From positions 4,712,001 through 4,776,000 of the forward strand of contig BJHW01000001.1 of the NCBI GenBank assembly GCA_005405945.1: DNA of 64,000 nt. Direction: 5' to 3'. Made by a program: the position numbers and the translations under genes. Source of the DNA: Streptomyces violaceusniger. GTDB lineage: Bacteria; Actinomycetota; Actinomycetes; Streptomycetales; Streptomycetaceae. The notes under the pieces are model-generated. The model made no database searches. It was not told where the DNA came from and saw nothing but the letters and a program-made list of their open reading frames with translations. How positions within the stretch are numbered: the stretch's first letter is position 1; each line of letters begins with the position of its first letter. Below, in pieces: positions 1-8,689 of this stretch.

Positions 1-747
1 CTCGGTGAGCCGGGCCAGGGTCAGCAGCGAGGGGTTGGTGACGATGGGCGCGTAAGTGGCGCTGCGCTCGCTGTACTGGCCGCTGTCGTAACCGTCGATG
101 CCCTCGGCCAGCCAGGCGTCGATACGGCGGGTGTAGCGGGCGTCGGGCCAGAAGGAGTTGATCCGGGCCAGCGCGGCGCACACCTTCCAGCGGTGGTTGG
201 GGGTGTGCACCCCGCCGGTGGACAGGCCCTTGCCCGCCTTGAGCAGGATCTTCTTCAGGGTGGCGCGGATCGCCCGGGTATCGGTGTGGCCGTCCGCGTC
301 CAGCACGCCGTACACCAGCCCCAGATCGACGATCGAGAAGGCGGTATCCGGGGGCGAGTGGACCGCGCCCTGGTCGTAGAGGCCGTCGTCGAACTGGGCG
401 GCGGCCAGCGCGTCCACGAGCCGGGTCATCGGCGCGATGAGCGCGCCGTCGTGGTGGTGGGCGGCGTCGCCCCACACGTGGACGGAGGTGAGCAGCCGCA
501 GGCTACGGGCGGCGGGGCGGGCCTGGCCGAGGTTGTTCAGCTGGTCCAGGACCGCCTCGAGCCCGTCCACCACCCCGGCCACCCGGGCGTCGGCCGCCTC
601 GGTGAGCAGGGCCAGGAACGGCTTGTCGACCCGGCCCTCGGCCGGGGCCCGGTCCGCGGCCGAGGCGCCGCCCGGGGCGCCGACGGCCAGCAGTCCGCCC
701 GCCACGGCGGTCCCGGCGAGGAAGTGACGGCGGGGCAGGGGGGTCAT
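1..747 (-). CDS. Tat-exported protein, probable (alpha/alpha)-barrel polysaccharide-acting enzyme (3' end outside window)
   Basis: The first 249 residues are visible and the reading frame is still open at the window edge. The N-terminus has a twin-arginine signal (PRRHFLAG, then a hydrophobic stretch) and a likely cleavage site near ASA-A at about residue 30, so the product is probably exported by Tat and acts outside the membrane. The rest is helix-rich, with no family signature I can name with certainty. The pattern resembles toroid-fold lyases or hydrolases. Its ATG overlaps the stop of the DUF624 gene (ATGA), making it the last visible gene of the sugar operon. An extracellular enzyme releasing the sugar that the importer takes up is a reasonable inference. 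The substrate is unknown. Confidence 0.75.
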   Translation of the reverse strand, partial: MTPLPRRHFLAGTAVAGGLLAVGAPGGASAADRAPAEGRVDKPFLALLTEAADARVAGVVDGLEAVLDQLNNLGQARPAARSLRLLTSVHVWGDAAHHHDGALIAPMTRLVDALAAAQFDDGLYDQGAVHSPPDTAFSIVDLGLVYGVLDADGHTDTRAIRATLKKILLKAGKGLSTGGVHTPNHRWKVCAALARINSFWPDARYTRRIDAWLAEGIDGYDSGQYSERSATYAPIVTNPSLLTLARLTE

Positions 748-1334
748 AGGTGGTGCTCCGTGGCTCGGGCCGCCAGGGCGAGGGGGCCGGGGACGAGGAA
801 GGCGAGCGGCGGATAGGCCCAGGCGCAGACGGCGGCGGTGGCCACCGCCATCAGCAGCACACCGCTCGCCCGGGGCCTGCGCACGCTGTCGTACGCCGCC
901 GAGCGCAGCGCCGCCCGCCAGCTCGTGGCCGACTCGGGGCGGGCGCAGGCCCGCAGCAGCACGACGGCGAGCAGCCCGCCCGCGAGCAGCAGCACGGGCC
1001 GGAAGACCACCGCGCCCGGCAGTCCCGCCCCGGCCGCAGCTGAGTTGAACAGCAGCAGTGCGCCGCCGGCCAGCAGTCCCGCCCCGGCCAGCAGATCGCC
1101 GGTACGCAGCCGGTCCCGCAGCGCGCGGAGGTAGCCGCCCGCCGTGGTGGGCACGTCCTCGCGCACCCGCCGGTCCAGCACGGCGCAGGCCGTGGACATC
1201 GCGGCCGGGGCGGTGAGGAGGGGCAGCGAGGCGGCGGCGGTGGCCAGGCCCACGGCCAGGACGTCGGCGAAGAGCGCGAAGCGCGGGCCGAACAGCTCGC
1301 CGGGTTCGCGTTTGGTGGCGGTGGCCATGCTCAT
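744..1334 (-). CDS. DUF624 / YesL-family membrane protein
   Basis: A 196-residue protein with about five hydrophobic segments and a short cytoplasmic N-terminus (starting MSMATATK). DUF624 (YesL-like) proteins are usually found beside ABC sugar permeases, and that is the arrangement here: its ATG overlaps the stop of the second permease, and its own stop overlaps the next start. A second ATG lies two codons inside, but the ATGA overlap favours the upstream one. Family members are thought to be accessory to carbohydrate importers; their biochemical role is not established. The sequence gives no further hint of substrate. Confidence 0.85.
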   Translation of the reverse strand: MSMATATKREPGELFGPRFALFADVLAVGLATAAASLPLLTAPAAMSTACAVLDRRVREDVPTTAGGYLRALRDRLRTGDLLAGAGLLAGGALLLFNSAAAGAGLPGAVVFRPVLLLAGGLLAVVLLRACARPESATSWRAALRSAAYDSVRRPRASGVLLMAVATAAVCAWAYPPLAFLVPGPLALAARATEHHL

Positions 1335-2203
1335 CCCTTCAGTCCGGAGCTCGCCATGCCCTCGACCAGGAACCGCTGGAAGGCGAGGAAGAAGAGCACG
1401 ATGGGCAGCAGCGCGAAGACCGACATCGCGAACATCGGGCCGAAGGCCGACTGGCTGGAGGCGTCCACGAAGGACCGCAGGGCCAGGGTCAGGGTGAACT
1501 TCTCCGGCTCGAAGAGGTAGATGAGCTGGGTGAAGAAGTCGTTCCAGGTCCAGATGAAGGTGAAGATCGCGGTGGTGATCAGGGCGGGCCGGGTCAGCGG
1601 CAGGATGACGCTGAAGAACGAGCGGAACGGCCCGCAGCCGTCGATCCGCGCCGCCTCCTCCAGCTCGCGCGGCAGTCCGCGCATGAACTGCACGATGAGG
1701 AAGACGAAGAAGGCGTCGGTGGCCAGGAACTTCGGCAGGATCATCGGCCAGTAGGTGTTCACCATGCCGAGCTGGTTGAAGATGATGTACTGCGGAATGA
1801 GGATGGCGTGGTGCGGCAGCATGATCGTCGCGATCATGAACGCGAAGAGCGGGCCCCGCATCCGGAACCGCAGCCGCGCGAAGGCGTACGCGGCGAGCGA
1901 GCAGCTGATGACGTTGCCGAGCACCGCGCCGCACGCGATGAGCAGCGAGTTCCACAGCAGCCGTCCGACGCTGACCTCGTTGACCCCGTCCAGCGCGGTG
2001 GAGTAGTTGCCCCATTCGAAGTGGCTGGGCAGCAGCTTGAGGCTGGCGATGACCTCGTCGGCGGGTTTGAACGAGGTGGCCAGCAGCCAGGCCAGCGGAT
2101 AGAGCATCACCAGCAGCACGGCGATCAGGCAGATGTGCAGCACGATCCGGCCGGTGGGGCGCCGCCGCGCCGCCGGGGCGGTGGTGATCGGGGCGGTGGT
2201 CAT
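1331..2203 (-). CDS. Carbohydrate ABC transporter permease (MalG type)
   Basis: A 290-residue inner-membrane permease with six predicted helices. The cytoplasmic EAA loop is at about residues 182-202 (EEAARIDGCGPFRSFF), the contact site for the ATPase. It pairs with the upstream MalF-type permease, with which it shares an ATGA overlap. No ATPase gene lies in the operon, which is normal in Streptomyces, where a shared MsiK-like ATPase commonly energises sugar importers (family knowledge). The start was chosen by the overlap: the longer frame upstream is a shadow of the neighbouring permease. Confidence 0.93.
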   Translation of the reverse strand: MTTAPITTAPAARRRPTGRIVLHICLIAVLLVMLYPLAWLLATSFKPADEVIASLKLLPSHFEWGNYSTALDGVNEVSVGRLLWNSLLIACGAVLGNVISCSLAAYAFARLRFRMRGPLFAFMIATIMLPHHAILIPQYIIFNQLGMVNTYWPMILPKFLATDAFFVFLIVQFMRGLPRELEEAARIDGCGPFRSFFSVILPLTRPALITTAIFTFIWTWNDFFTQLIYLFEPEKFTLTLALRSFVDASSQSAFGPMFAMSVFALLPIVLFFLAFQRFLVEGMASSGLKG

Positions 2204-3162
2204 CGGGCCCCCTCGTTGTTGTCGTTGGCGTAGAAGACCCAGGCCCGGGAGGTGCGGAAGAGCACCGCGGTGACGGCCCCGATGGCCAGCAGCAGCGCCC
2301 AGGCCATGGCGGAGGCGTAGCCCATGTGGGAGGCGGTGAAGCCGCGGTCGTAGAGGTAGAGCGTGTAGACGAGCGTGGAGTCGGCGGGTCCGCCCTTGCC
2401 CGCGCTGACCGCGAAGGCGGGGGTGAAGACCTGGAACGCCTGGATCATCTGGAGCACCAGGTTGAAGAAGAGCACCGGGGAGAGCATCGGGATGGTGATC
2501 GAGCGGAACTGCCGCCACCAGGAGGCCCCGTCCACCGCTGCCGCCTCGTAGAGCTCGGCGGGTATCTGCTGGAGCCCGGCCAGGAAGATCACCATGGGGG
2601 CGCCGAACTGCCAGATGGTCAGCAGCGCGACCGACAGGATGGCCCAGCCCGGTTTGTTGATCCAGCCGCCGATGTCGATGCCCATGCCGGAGAGCAGGTT
2701 GTCGACCGAGCCGCCGTCGTTGAAGATCGCCCGCCAGACCAGGGCGATGGACATCGACGCGCCGAGCAGCGAGGGGGCGTAGAACGCCGAGCGGTAGAAG
2801 CCCTTGCCGCGCTTGACCGACTTCAGCGCGATCGCGACGGCCAGCGCCAGCAGGAGCTGGAGCGGCACCGCGATCACGACGTAGGTCAGGGTGGTGATGA
2901 CCGACCGCCAGTAGCGGGGGTCCTCGGTGAACATCTGGGTGTAGTTGCGGAAGCCGATCCACCGGGGCGCGTCGAACATGTTGTAGTCGGTGAACGACAG
3001 ATACAGGGACACGGCCATGGGCAGCAGCGTCAGCACGGCGGCGCCGAGCACCCAGGGGGACAGGAACACCCAGGCGGCGCCCTGCCGCTCGCGCTTGCGA
3101 GCCGGCTTGCCGCCGGTGGCGGGGGGCGCGGCGTCCGGGGGGCGGGTCGCGGTCGCGGTCAT
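2200..3162 (-). CDS. Carbohydrate ABC transporter permease (MalF type)
   Basis: A 320-residue permease with a basic cytoplasmic N-terminus (about residues 18-28), six hydrophobic helices and an EAA loop at about residues 205-226 (LYEAAAVDGASWWRQF). It forms the heterodimeric channel with the next gene. Its ATG overlaps the stop of the solute-binding protein gene, and its stop overlaps the next ATG, so translation of the whole set is probably coupled. The ligand cannot be deduced from the permease alone. Confidence 0.93.
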   Translation of the reverse strand: MTATATRPPDAAPPATGGKPARKRERQGAAWVFLSPWVLGAAVLTLLPMAVSLYLSFTDYNMFDAPRWIGFRNYTQMFTEDPRYWRSVITTLTYVVIAVPLQLLLALAVAIALKSVKRGKGFYRSAFYAPSLLGASMSIALVWRAIFNDGGSVDNLLSGMGIDIGGWINKPGWAILSVALLTIWQFGAPMVIFLAGLQQIPAELYEAAAVDGASWWRQFRSITIPMLSPVLFFNLVLQMIQAFQVFTPAFAVSAGKGGPADSTLVYTLYLYDRGFTASHMGYASAMAWALLLAIGAVTAVLFRTSRAWVFYANDNNEGAR

Positions 3163-4450
3163 TGCCTCAGCTCCGCCTTCGCCTCGGTGATGTAGTTCTC
3201 CGCCGCCTGACGCGGCGACAAGCGCTCGTAGCTGACCTGGTCGTAGTCGCGCGAGAAGGTGGACTGCAGGGAGGCGTCCCCCTTGGGCGGCGCGGGCGGC
3301 GGGTCCTTGAGCTTGCCCTCGAACTGCTTCTGGTAGGTGGAGACGACCTGGTCGAACCCCTCCAGCTTGGGCAGTACGTCCTGCCGGATGGCGTCGTTGG
3401 CCGGGATGCCGCGGGTGGCGCCGAGGATGGCGCCCGCCTTCTTGTCGTTGAGCAGGAAGTCGATGAACTGGGCCGCCTGCTTGGGGTGTGCGGTCTTGGC
3501 CGAGGCGCCGAAGAACATCGACGGTTTGAAGTACTGCCCGGGGGTGCCGTCCTCGCCCACCGGCAGCGGCGCCAGCTTCAGCCCTCGCCGACGATGGGCG
3601 CGAAGCCGCTGGAGGGGGCGTCCCAGTTGAAGTCGGAGACGGACTTGAGCCGGCCCAGCGGGGTGTTCTCCACCGTCCCGTCCATCTGGGTGGTCTGCTC
3701 CGCGGGCACCACCGCGCCCTCCTTGCGGAGCTCGGTGCACCACTCCCAGTAGCGGGTCAGGTCGTCGGCGGTGAAGCCCAGCTTCTCGTCCTTGGTGTAG
3801 AGGGCCTTGCCCCGGCTCCGCAGCCAGATCTCGAACACGTCCTCGCTCTGGCCCGGGTCGGTGGAGCCGAGCCGCCCTTGCGTCGCCTTGGACGCCGAGA
3901 GCTTGCGCATGGCGTCGGCCCAGTCGTCCCAGGTCCAGGTCAGGGTGGGTGCGGGGACGCCCGCCTTGCGCCACAGCTCGGCGTCGTACGCCACCGTCTC
4001 GGTGCCGCGGGCCACCGGCAGCGCGTACTGCTTGCCGTCGACCACCCCGGTGGCCAGCAGCCCCTTGTCGATCTCCGAGGTGCGCAGCTGCTGGGGGTGT
4101 TCGCCGAGGTCCAGCAGGATGCCGGAGGTGGCGTACTGGTTGATCTGCCGGTAGTCCAGCTGCATCACATCGGGGGCGTCACCGCCCGCCGCCTGGGTGG
4201 CCAGCTTCGCCTTGTAGGTGTCGAAGCCCGCGAAGGACGTCGCGATGTCGATGTCGGGGTGGCGCTGCTCGAAGAGCTTGACGGCCTCCTCGGTGCGGGC
4301 GGCCCGGTCGGGGTTTCCCCACCAGGTGAACCGCAGGCTGACCTTGCCGCCCGAGCCGCCGCCGCCATCGCCGCCGCAGCCCGTGAGGGTCCCTCCGAGC
4401 GTGAGCACGAGCGCCAGGGCCAGGGACGTCCTTGTCCCGTTTCCGCGCAT
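3159..4450 (-). pseudogene. Extracellular sugar-binding lipoprotein, one-base frameshift
   Basis: The N-terminal frame (4450 down to about 3578) begins with a lipoprotein signal ending in a clear lipobox, LTGC (Cys25), followed by a typical family 1 solute-binding protein (WWGNPDRAARTEEAVKLFEQ). It stops after FAPIVGEG. The next frame continues the same domain at once (LKLAPLPVGEDGTPGQY) to the stop at 3159, which overlaps the permease start. Restoring one base in the GGG/CCC run at 3582-3584 rejoins the two halves into about 430 residues, the normal length. An importer without its binding protein would not work and everything else in the operon is intact, so a sequence error is the likelier explanation. 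Confidence 0.85.
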
Positions 4451-4511
4451 ACCGGAGCCGACCTCCCTCCATGATCATTTCGTTGAGCGTGCGTGGTGGT
4501 GTCTACGGCGG

Positions 4512-5261
4512 CTATTCGCCGTAGTACGGGAGCGTGACGCCGGGCAGTTCGTACTCGTCCCGGCGGCCGCACATGCCGTAGCCGCCCCGGCGGCTGGGCC
4601 CGGTCGCGGTGACCCGCGCCTCGGCGAGGTGCGCGGGGTCGCCCGCGGCGAGCGCGGTGAGCTGCTCACCGGTGCGCCGCGCGGCGGCGAGCGCCCCGTC
4701 CCGCCAGCGCGGCTCCCACTCCTTCACCTTGGGCGCCACGATCCGCGCCGCCGCCTCGTGGAAGGCGCGCAGCGGTGCGTCGTCGCCCCTCTCGGCGGCG
4801 GCCCGCAGGGTCAGATAGCCCTCGATCGCGAGGTCACGGCGGCGCCGGGCGGCCGCGTCGGCCTCCGGCCCCTCCTTGGCGGGCAGCGCGGCGGCGGCCG
4901 CGTAGCGCTCGGGGTCGGCCAGCACCTCGGGCGGGAAGGTGAAGACGGCGTCCCCGGCCTCCGGCAGCCCGCTGTTCTGCATCAGCACGGTCACCCTGAG
5001 CCCGCCGCCCTGCACCATGCGGTGGATGGTGCCCGGGGTGAACCACACCACCGAGCCCGGTTCCAGGGGCGTCTCGGTGAAGCCGTCCGCGAGGGTCAGG
5101 GTCTGCACGGCGCCGCGTCCGGCGGTGACCACATACGCCTCGGTGCAGGCGAGGTGGAGATGGGGGCTGCCGCCGCACACCCCGTCGGCGGCCTCCCACT
5201 CGTACGCGCTGATGTGGGAGAGGCCCACGCCGCCCGGCAGCGGGGCGGACATCGCGTTCAT
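4512..5261 (-). CDS. Cupin-domain sugar-metabolism protein
   Basis: A 249-residue protein with an N-terminal cupin core: the metal-type motif HLHLACTEAYVVTAGRG near residues 34-50 and a second strand pair around VVWFTPGTIHRMVQ. The C-terminal half is helical and ends in a Cys/Tyr-rich tail (GGYGMCGRRDEYELPG). It lies 4 bp downstream of the DUF6807 gene and 61 bp before the binding-protein gene, so it belongs to the sugar operon. Cupins in such operons are often isomerases or sugar-binding accessory proteins; the reaction here is unknown. A second ATG three codons inside is also possible. Confidence 0.85.
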   Translation of the reverse strand: MNAMSAPLPGGVGLSHISAYEWEAADGVCGGSPHLHLACTEAYVVTAGRGAVQTLTLADGFTETPLEPGSVVWFTPGTIHRMVQGGGLRVTVLMQNSGLPEAGDAVFTFPPEVLADPERYAAAAALPAKEGPEADAAARRRRDLAIEGYLTLRAAAERGDDAPLRAFHEAAARIVAPKVKEWEPRWRDGALAAARRTGEQLTALAAGDPAHLAEARVTATGPSRRGGYGMCGRRDEYELPGVTLPYYGE

Positions 5262-5265
5262 GTGC

Positions 5266-6213
5266 TCACCACCCGTGGTTCTTGAGGTAGTTCTCCGCGT
5301 GCGCCCGGTCCCAGGCGCCGTCGGCGACCACCACCCGGTAGCGGTAGCCGAAGGACTCCCCCGGCGGCAGCTCGAACTCCTCGAAGAACGCCCAGGAGGG
5401 GGCCACCGAGGGGATCGGCTCCGAGCGCACGAACCAGTGGGAGGCGTGGATGGAGTCCGCGTTCTCCGGGGCGTGGGCGAACAGCAGCGTGGAGTGCCCG
5501 TCCACGCCGTCGTGCTCACCGGTGAAGGCGATCCAGGGGGCGTCGGCGGCCGGGGTGCCCATCAGGTCCGAGGCGCCCCTCTCGCCGTCGCCGCCGCGCC
5601 CGTCCGGGCCGATGACGTCGCCGCCGGTGAAGTCGCGCGGGCCGCGCCAGTTGAGCCCGGTGTACCCGGCCATCTCCCGGCCCGCGGTGGTCGGGGAGCC
5701 GAAGTGCAGGGCCTCGCCGCGGACGTTGGTGAGGTGGATGGACCAGTCCAGGGCCCAGGCGCCCTCCTCCGGCTCCACCGAGTGGAGTTCGATGGTGCGC
5801 AGCTCCCGCGCCCACTCCTGGCCGCCGTTCTCGACCCAGGTCAGCTTCTCGGTGAAGCGCAGCCGGTCGTCGGTGACCGTGAACTCCTCGAAGCCGTCGT
5901 GGCGCATCGAGCCGACGCGCTCCTCGACCCGCTGGTAGCCCTGGTCGGGGCCGAGGTAGGAGTTGCCGCCCCAGAAGTTCTGGCCGGACAGATGGCTGGA
6001 GGTCATCTGGAGGCCCTTGTGCCAGCGGTGGTCGTTCGGCCGGTAGCCGGAGACCGGGTTCCCGGCGAGGGTGCGCAGCGGGTGGGCGTAGGGCTTGCGG
6101 GCCTCGAAGGCGTCCGGGTCGGGCGCGTAGACGTAGGCCATCAGCTCGACGCCGCCGGAGGCGACCGAGATCCGTGTCCCGTGGGTGTGGGTGACGGTGA
6201 TGCGCTGGGTCAT
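5266..6213 (-). CDS. DUF6807 / PmoA-like family protein
   Basis: A 315-residue soluble protein that reads as the DUF6807 (PmoA-like) family. It has many conserved aromatic and His positions, for example NDHRWHKGLQMTSS and QNFWGGNSY in the first third and HFGSPTTAGREMAGY in the middle, on a beta-sandwich-like pattern. Members of this family typically accompany Gfo/Idh/MocA oxidoreductases in bacterial sugar-degradation loci, as here. It is separated from the oxidoreductase by only 7 bp and overlaps nothing. The reaction is not known. Despite the family nickname, it has nothing to do with particulate methane monooxygenase, and no signal peptide is visible. Confidence 0.85.
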   Translation of the reverse strand: MTQRITVTHTHGTRISVASGGVELMAYVYAPDPDAFEARKPYAHPLRTLAGNPVSGYRPNDHRWHKGLQMTSSHLSGQNFWGGNSYLGPDQGYQRVEERVGSMRHDGFEEFTVTDDRLRFTEKLTWVENGGQEWARELRTIELHSVEPEEGAWALDWSIHLTNVRGEALHFGSPTTAGREMAGYTGLNWRGPRDFTGGDVIGPDGRGGDGERGASDLMGTPAADAPWIAFTGEHDGVDGHSTLLFAHAPENADSIHASHWFVRSEPIPSVAPSWAFFEEFELPPGESFGYRYRVVVADGAWDRAHAENYLKNHGW

Positions 6214-6220
6214 GGCGGCC

Positions 6221-7378
6221 TCAGCTCTCCTTCGTGGTGGCGGTCGCTGCCTTCGGCGCCCATTCGGGGTGGTCGCCGTGCATGGCGTCGTAGTACGGGT
6301 CCCCGGGTACGATCTCGCCCGCGCGCACGGGCCGCCCGGTGAAGGCCGCCTTGTAGAGCGCGGCGATGAACTCGAGGGTGCGGCGGGCGTCCTGCCCGCT
6401 GCCGGGGGGCCGTACGCCGTCGCGCATCGCGTCCAGCAGCCCGGTCAGCTGGGCCCCGTGGGAGCTGGGCAGATCGGCGGCCGGGGTGCGCCAGCGCCGC
6501 TGCCGGGCGGGCTCGTCGCCGACGTGCGGGGCGGGGGTGTAGACCCAGTCGTCGTTGCGGTGGCCGTAGAGGTGGGTCAGCTCGACGGTGGCGTCCGCGC
6601 AGTCGATGCGGATCCGGCTGACCTCGTCGGGCGAGAGCACGCTGTTGACGACGGTGGCCATGGCGCCGTTCTCGAACCGCACCAGCGCGGTGGAGACGTC
6701 CTCGCTCTCCACGGCGTGGACCAGCCGTCCGGCCATGCCGCGGATCTCGGTCCAGTCGCCGAGGAGGTGGAGCAGCAGATCCATCTGGTGGATGCCGTGG
6801 CCCATGGAGGGGCCGCCGCCCTCGGTCTCCCAGCGGCCGCGCCACGGCACCGCGTAGTAGGTGGTGTCGCGGTGCCAGGTGGTCTGGCAGTGGGCCACCA
6901 GCGGCCGCCCCAGGGCGCCCTCGGCCAGCAGCTCGCGGGCGTGGACGGCGCCCGAGCCGTAGCGGTGCTGGAAGACCACCGAGGCGTACGGGCCGCCCGC
7001 CTCCTTCTCGGCCCCGGCTATCTCGTCGTACTCGGCGAGCGAGAGGCACAGCGGCTTCTCGCACAGCACCCAGGCGCCGGCCTCGAGTGCGGCCACGGTC
7101 TGCTCGCGGTGCAGGGAGGGCGGGGTGCCGATGAGGACCAGGTCGGGGCGCTCGGCCTCCAGCATGGCGGCCACGTCGGAGTAGCCGGTGACGTCGAAGG
7201 TGCCGCCCTCGGCCGCCGCGGCGCGGAAGGCGTCGAGCCGGTCCGCGGCCACGTCGACGGCGGCGACGAGGTCCACACGGTCGGCGTGATCGCGCAGTGC
7301 GGGCAGATGGCTGCCGCTGACGATTCCTCCGGTGCCGACCACTGCGGCACGGATACGGGCGGTGGCTGCTGCGGCCAT
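6221..7378 (-). CDS. Gfo/Idh/MocA-family NAD(P)-dependent oxidoreductase
   Basis: A 385-residue dehydrogenase. The N-terminal Rossmann fold carries GTGGIV at residues 15-20, and the conserved EKP motif (CEKPLCLSL) is at about 107-109. The C-terminal alpha/beta substrate domain contains GHGIHQMDLLLHLLGDW, with the His typical of the family. It probably oxidises a sugar, sugar acid or inositol-like ligand brought in by the ABC importer encoded downstream. It is the first gene of the leftward operon. The ATG at 7378 is preferred over longer in-frame starts because those run through the intergenic operator. Confidence 0.92.
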   Translation of the reverse strand: MAAAATARIRAAVVGTGGIVSGSHLPALRDHADRVDLVAAVDVAADRLDAFRAAAAEGGTFDVTGYSDVAAMLEAERPDLVLIGTPPSLHREQTVAALEAGAWVLCEKPLCLSLAEYDEIAGAEKEAGGPYASVVFQHRYGSGAVHARELLAEGALGRPLVAHCQTTWHRDTTYYAVPWRGRWETEGGGPSMGHGIHQMDLLLHLLGDWTEIRGMAGRLVHAVESEDVSTALVRFENGAMATVVNSVLSPDEVSRIRIDCADATVELTHLYGHRNDDWVYTPAPHVGDEPARQRRWRTPAADLPSSHGAQLTGLLDAMRDGVRPPGSGQDARRTLEFIAALYKAAFTGRPVRAGEIVPGDPYYDAMHGDHPEWAPKAATATTKES

Positions 7379-7405
7379 GGGCTGAGGTCTCCTCGCCGTC
7401 GCCTG

Positions 7406-7421
7406 GGGTAAGCGCTTGCTG
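7406..7421. promoter_or_regulatory. Candidate LacI-family operator (AAGCGCTT palindrome)
   Basis: The perfect 8-bp palindrome AAGCGCTT at 7410-7417, with a CG at its centre, lies 32 bp upstream of the oxidoreductase ATG in the divergent intergenic region facing the LacI gene. LacI-family operators characteristically have a central CG in a short palindrome. The position fits repression of the sugar operon and perhaps of the regulator itself. No second operator copy was seen in this spacer. Confidence 0.55.
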
Positions 7422-7569
7422 GGGAGGACCCTAGGCATGGTCCGGATGACAGGACAAGACCTTGGAGTGCAGAATCGCGCCGCTCGTGGGCCGCTCGTGG
7501 AGTGAGAGCATGGAGGCGCCCAACCAGCGCGCACGGTGTACCAGAAGGTGACCACCCAACGGAGGAAAC

Positions 7570-8619
7570 ATGGCAGTGACCCTGGCCGATGTGGCGGCAC
7601 GGGCTCGGGTCTCGGCGGCCACCGTGTCGCGCGTCCTGAGCGGCAACTACCCGGTCGCCGAGTCGACCCGGAACCGGGTGCTGCGCGCGGTCGACGAGCT
7701 GGAGTACGTGGTCAACGGCCCGGCAAGCGCTCTCGCCGCCGCCACATCCGATCTGGTCGGGGTGCTCGTCAACGACATCGCGGACCCCTTCTTCGGGATC
7801 ATCGCGGGCGCCGTGCAGGCCGAAATGGTCACCCCGGCCGGGGAATCGGGCCGGGGCGGCGAGAAGCTCGCGGTCATCTGCAACACCGGTGGCTCGCCCG
7901 AGCGCGAGCTCAACTACCTCACCCTGCTGCAGCGGCAGCGCGCGGCCGCCGTCGTGCTCACCGGCGGCGCGGTCGAGCACCCCGACCACGCCGCCGCCGT
8001 GGCCACCAAGGCGTCCCGGCTGGCCGCGTCCGGCACCCGGGTGGTGCTGTGCGGGCGCCCGCCGATCGAGGACGCCACCACCCTCACCTTCGACAACCGC
8101 GGCGGCGCCCGTCGGCTCACCGAGCACCTGCTGACCCTCGGCCACCGCCGGATCGGCTATGTGGCGGGCCCCGCCGAGCGCACCACGACCCGCCACCGGC
8201 TGGAGGGCCACCGGGCGGCGCTGGCCGCCGCCGGGCTGGACCAGGACGCGGAGCGGCTGACCGTCCACGGCCTGTACGACCGCGCCTCCGGCTATGACGC
8301 GACCCTCGAACTGCTGCGCCGAGACCGGGGTTTGACGGCCATAGTCGCCGCCAACGACACCATCGCGCTCGGCGTCTGCGCGGCCCTGCGCGACCAGGGG
8401 CTGCGGATCCCCGAGGACGTCTCGGTCGCGGGCTTCGACGACCTCCCGTTCAGCGCGGACGCGGTTCCGGCCCTCACCACGATGCGGCTGCCGCTGCACG
8501 AGGCGGGCGCGCGGGCCGGGCGGCTGGCCCTGGGGCGCGAGCCGCAGCCGCCGGGCGGGGTGGCGATGGTCCGGGCCGAGCTGATGGCCCGCGCCTCCAC
8601 GGCGCCGCCGCGCGGCTGA
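7570..8619 (+). CDS. LacI-family transcriptional regulator of the sugar operon
   Basis: A 349-residue regulator. The LacI helix-turn-helix is at residues 3-24 (TLADVAARARVSAATVSRVL), followed by the hinge helix and a periplasmic-binding-protein-like effector domain (GVLVNDIADPFFG, and later DVSVAGFDDLPFS). A strong ribosome binding site, GGAGG, ends 4-5 nt before the ATG. It diverges from the oxidoreductase-led operon with the AAGCGCTT palindrome between them. A typical role would be repression released by an imported sugar or its catabolite. The effector is unknown. Confidence 0.93.
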   Translation: MAVTLADVAARARVSAATVSRVLSGNYPVAESTRNRVLRAVDELEYVVNGPASALAAATSDLVGVLVNDIADPFFGIIAGAVQAEMVTPAGESGRGGEKLAVICNTGGSPERELNYLTLLQRQRAAAVVLTGGAVEHPDHAAAVATKASRLAASGTRVVLCGRPPIEDATTLTFDNRGGARRLTEHLLTLGHRRIGYVAGPAERTTTRHRLEGHRAALAAAGLDQDAERLTVHGLYDRASGYDATLELLRRDRGLTAIVAANDTIALGVCAALRDQGLRIPEDVSVAGFDDLPFSADAVPALTTMRLPLHEAGARAGRLALGREPQPPGGVAMVRAELMARASTAPPRG

Positions 8620-8622
8620 GCC

Positions 8623-8672
8623 CTGCCGGACCGCCGCGGCCGACTCCTGCCGGACCGCCGCGCGGCCGACTC
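8623..8672. repeat. Two-copy direct repeat of about 25 bp in the lacI 3' spacer
   Basis: The unit CTGCCGGACCGCCGCGGCCG occurs twice in tandem, the second copy with a 2-bp CG insertion, and a third partial copy (ACTCCTGCCG) follows. It fills the 70 bp between the convergent lacI-type and VOC genes. No terminator-like hairpin followed by a T-run is seen. Confidence 0.5.
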
Positions 8673-8689
8673 CTGCCGAGCGGCCGTCC

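Noticed and set aside
7718..7731. A second AAGCGCT sequence inside the lacI-type coding region as an auxiliary operator
   Set aside because: It matches only half of the palindrome and falls within conserved coding sequence, so chance is the simpler explanation.
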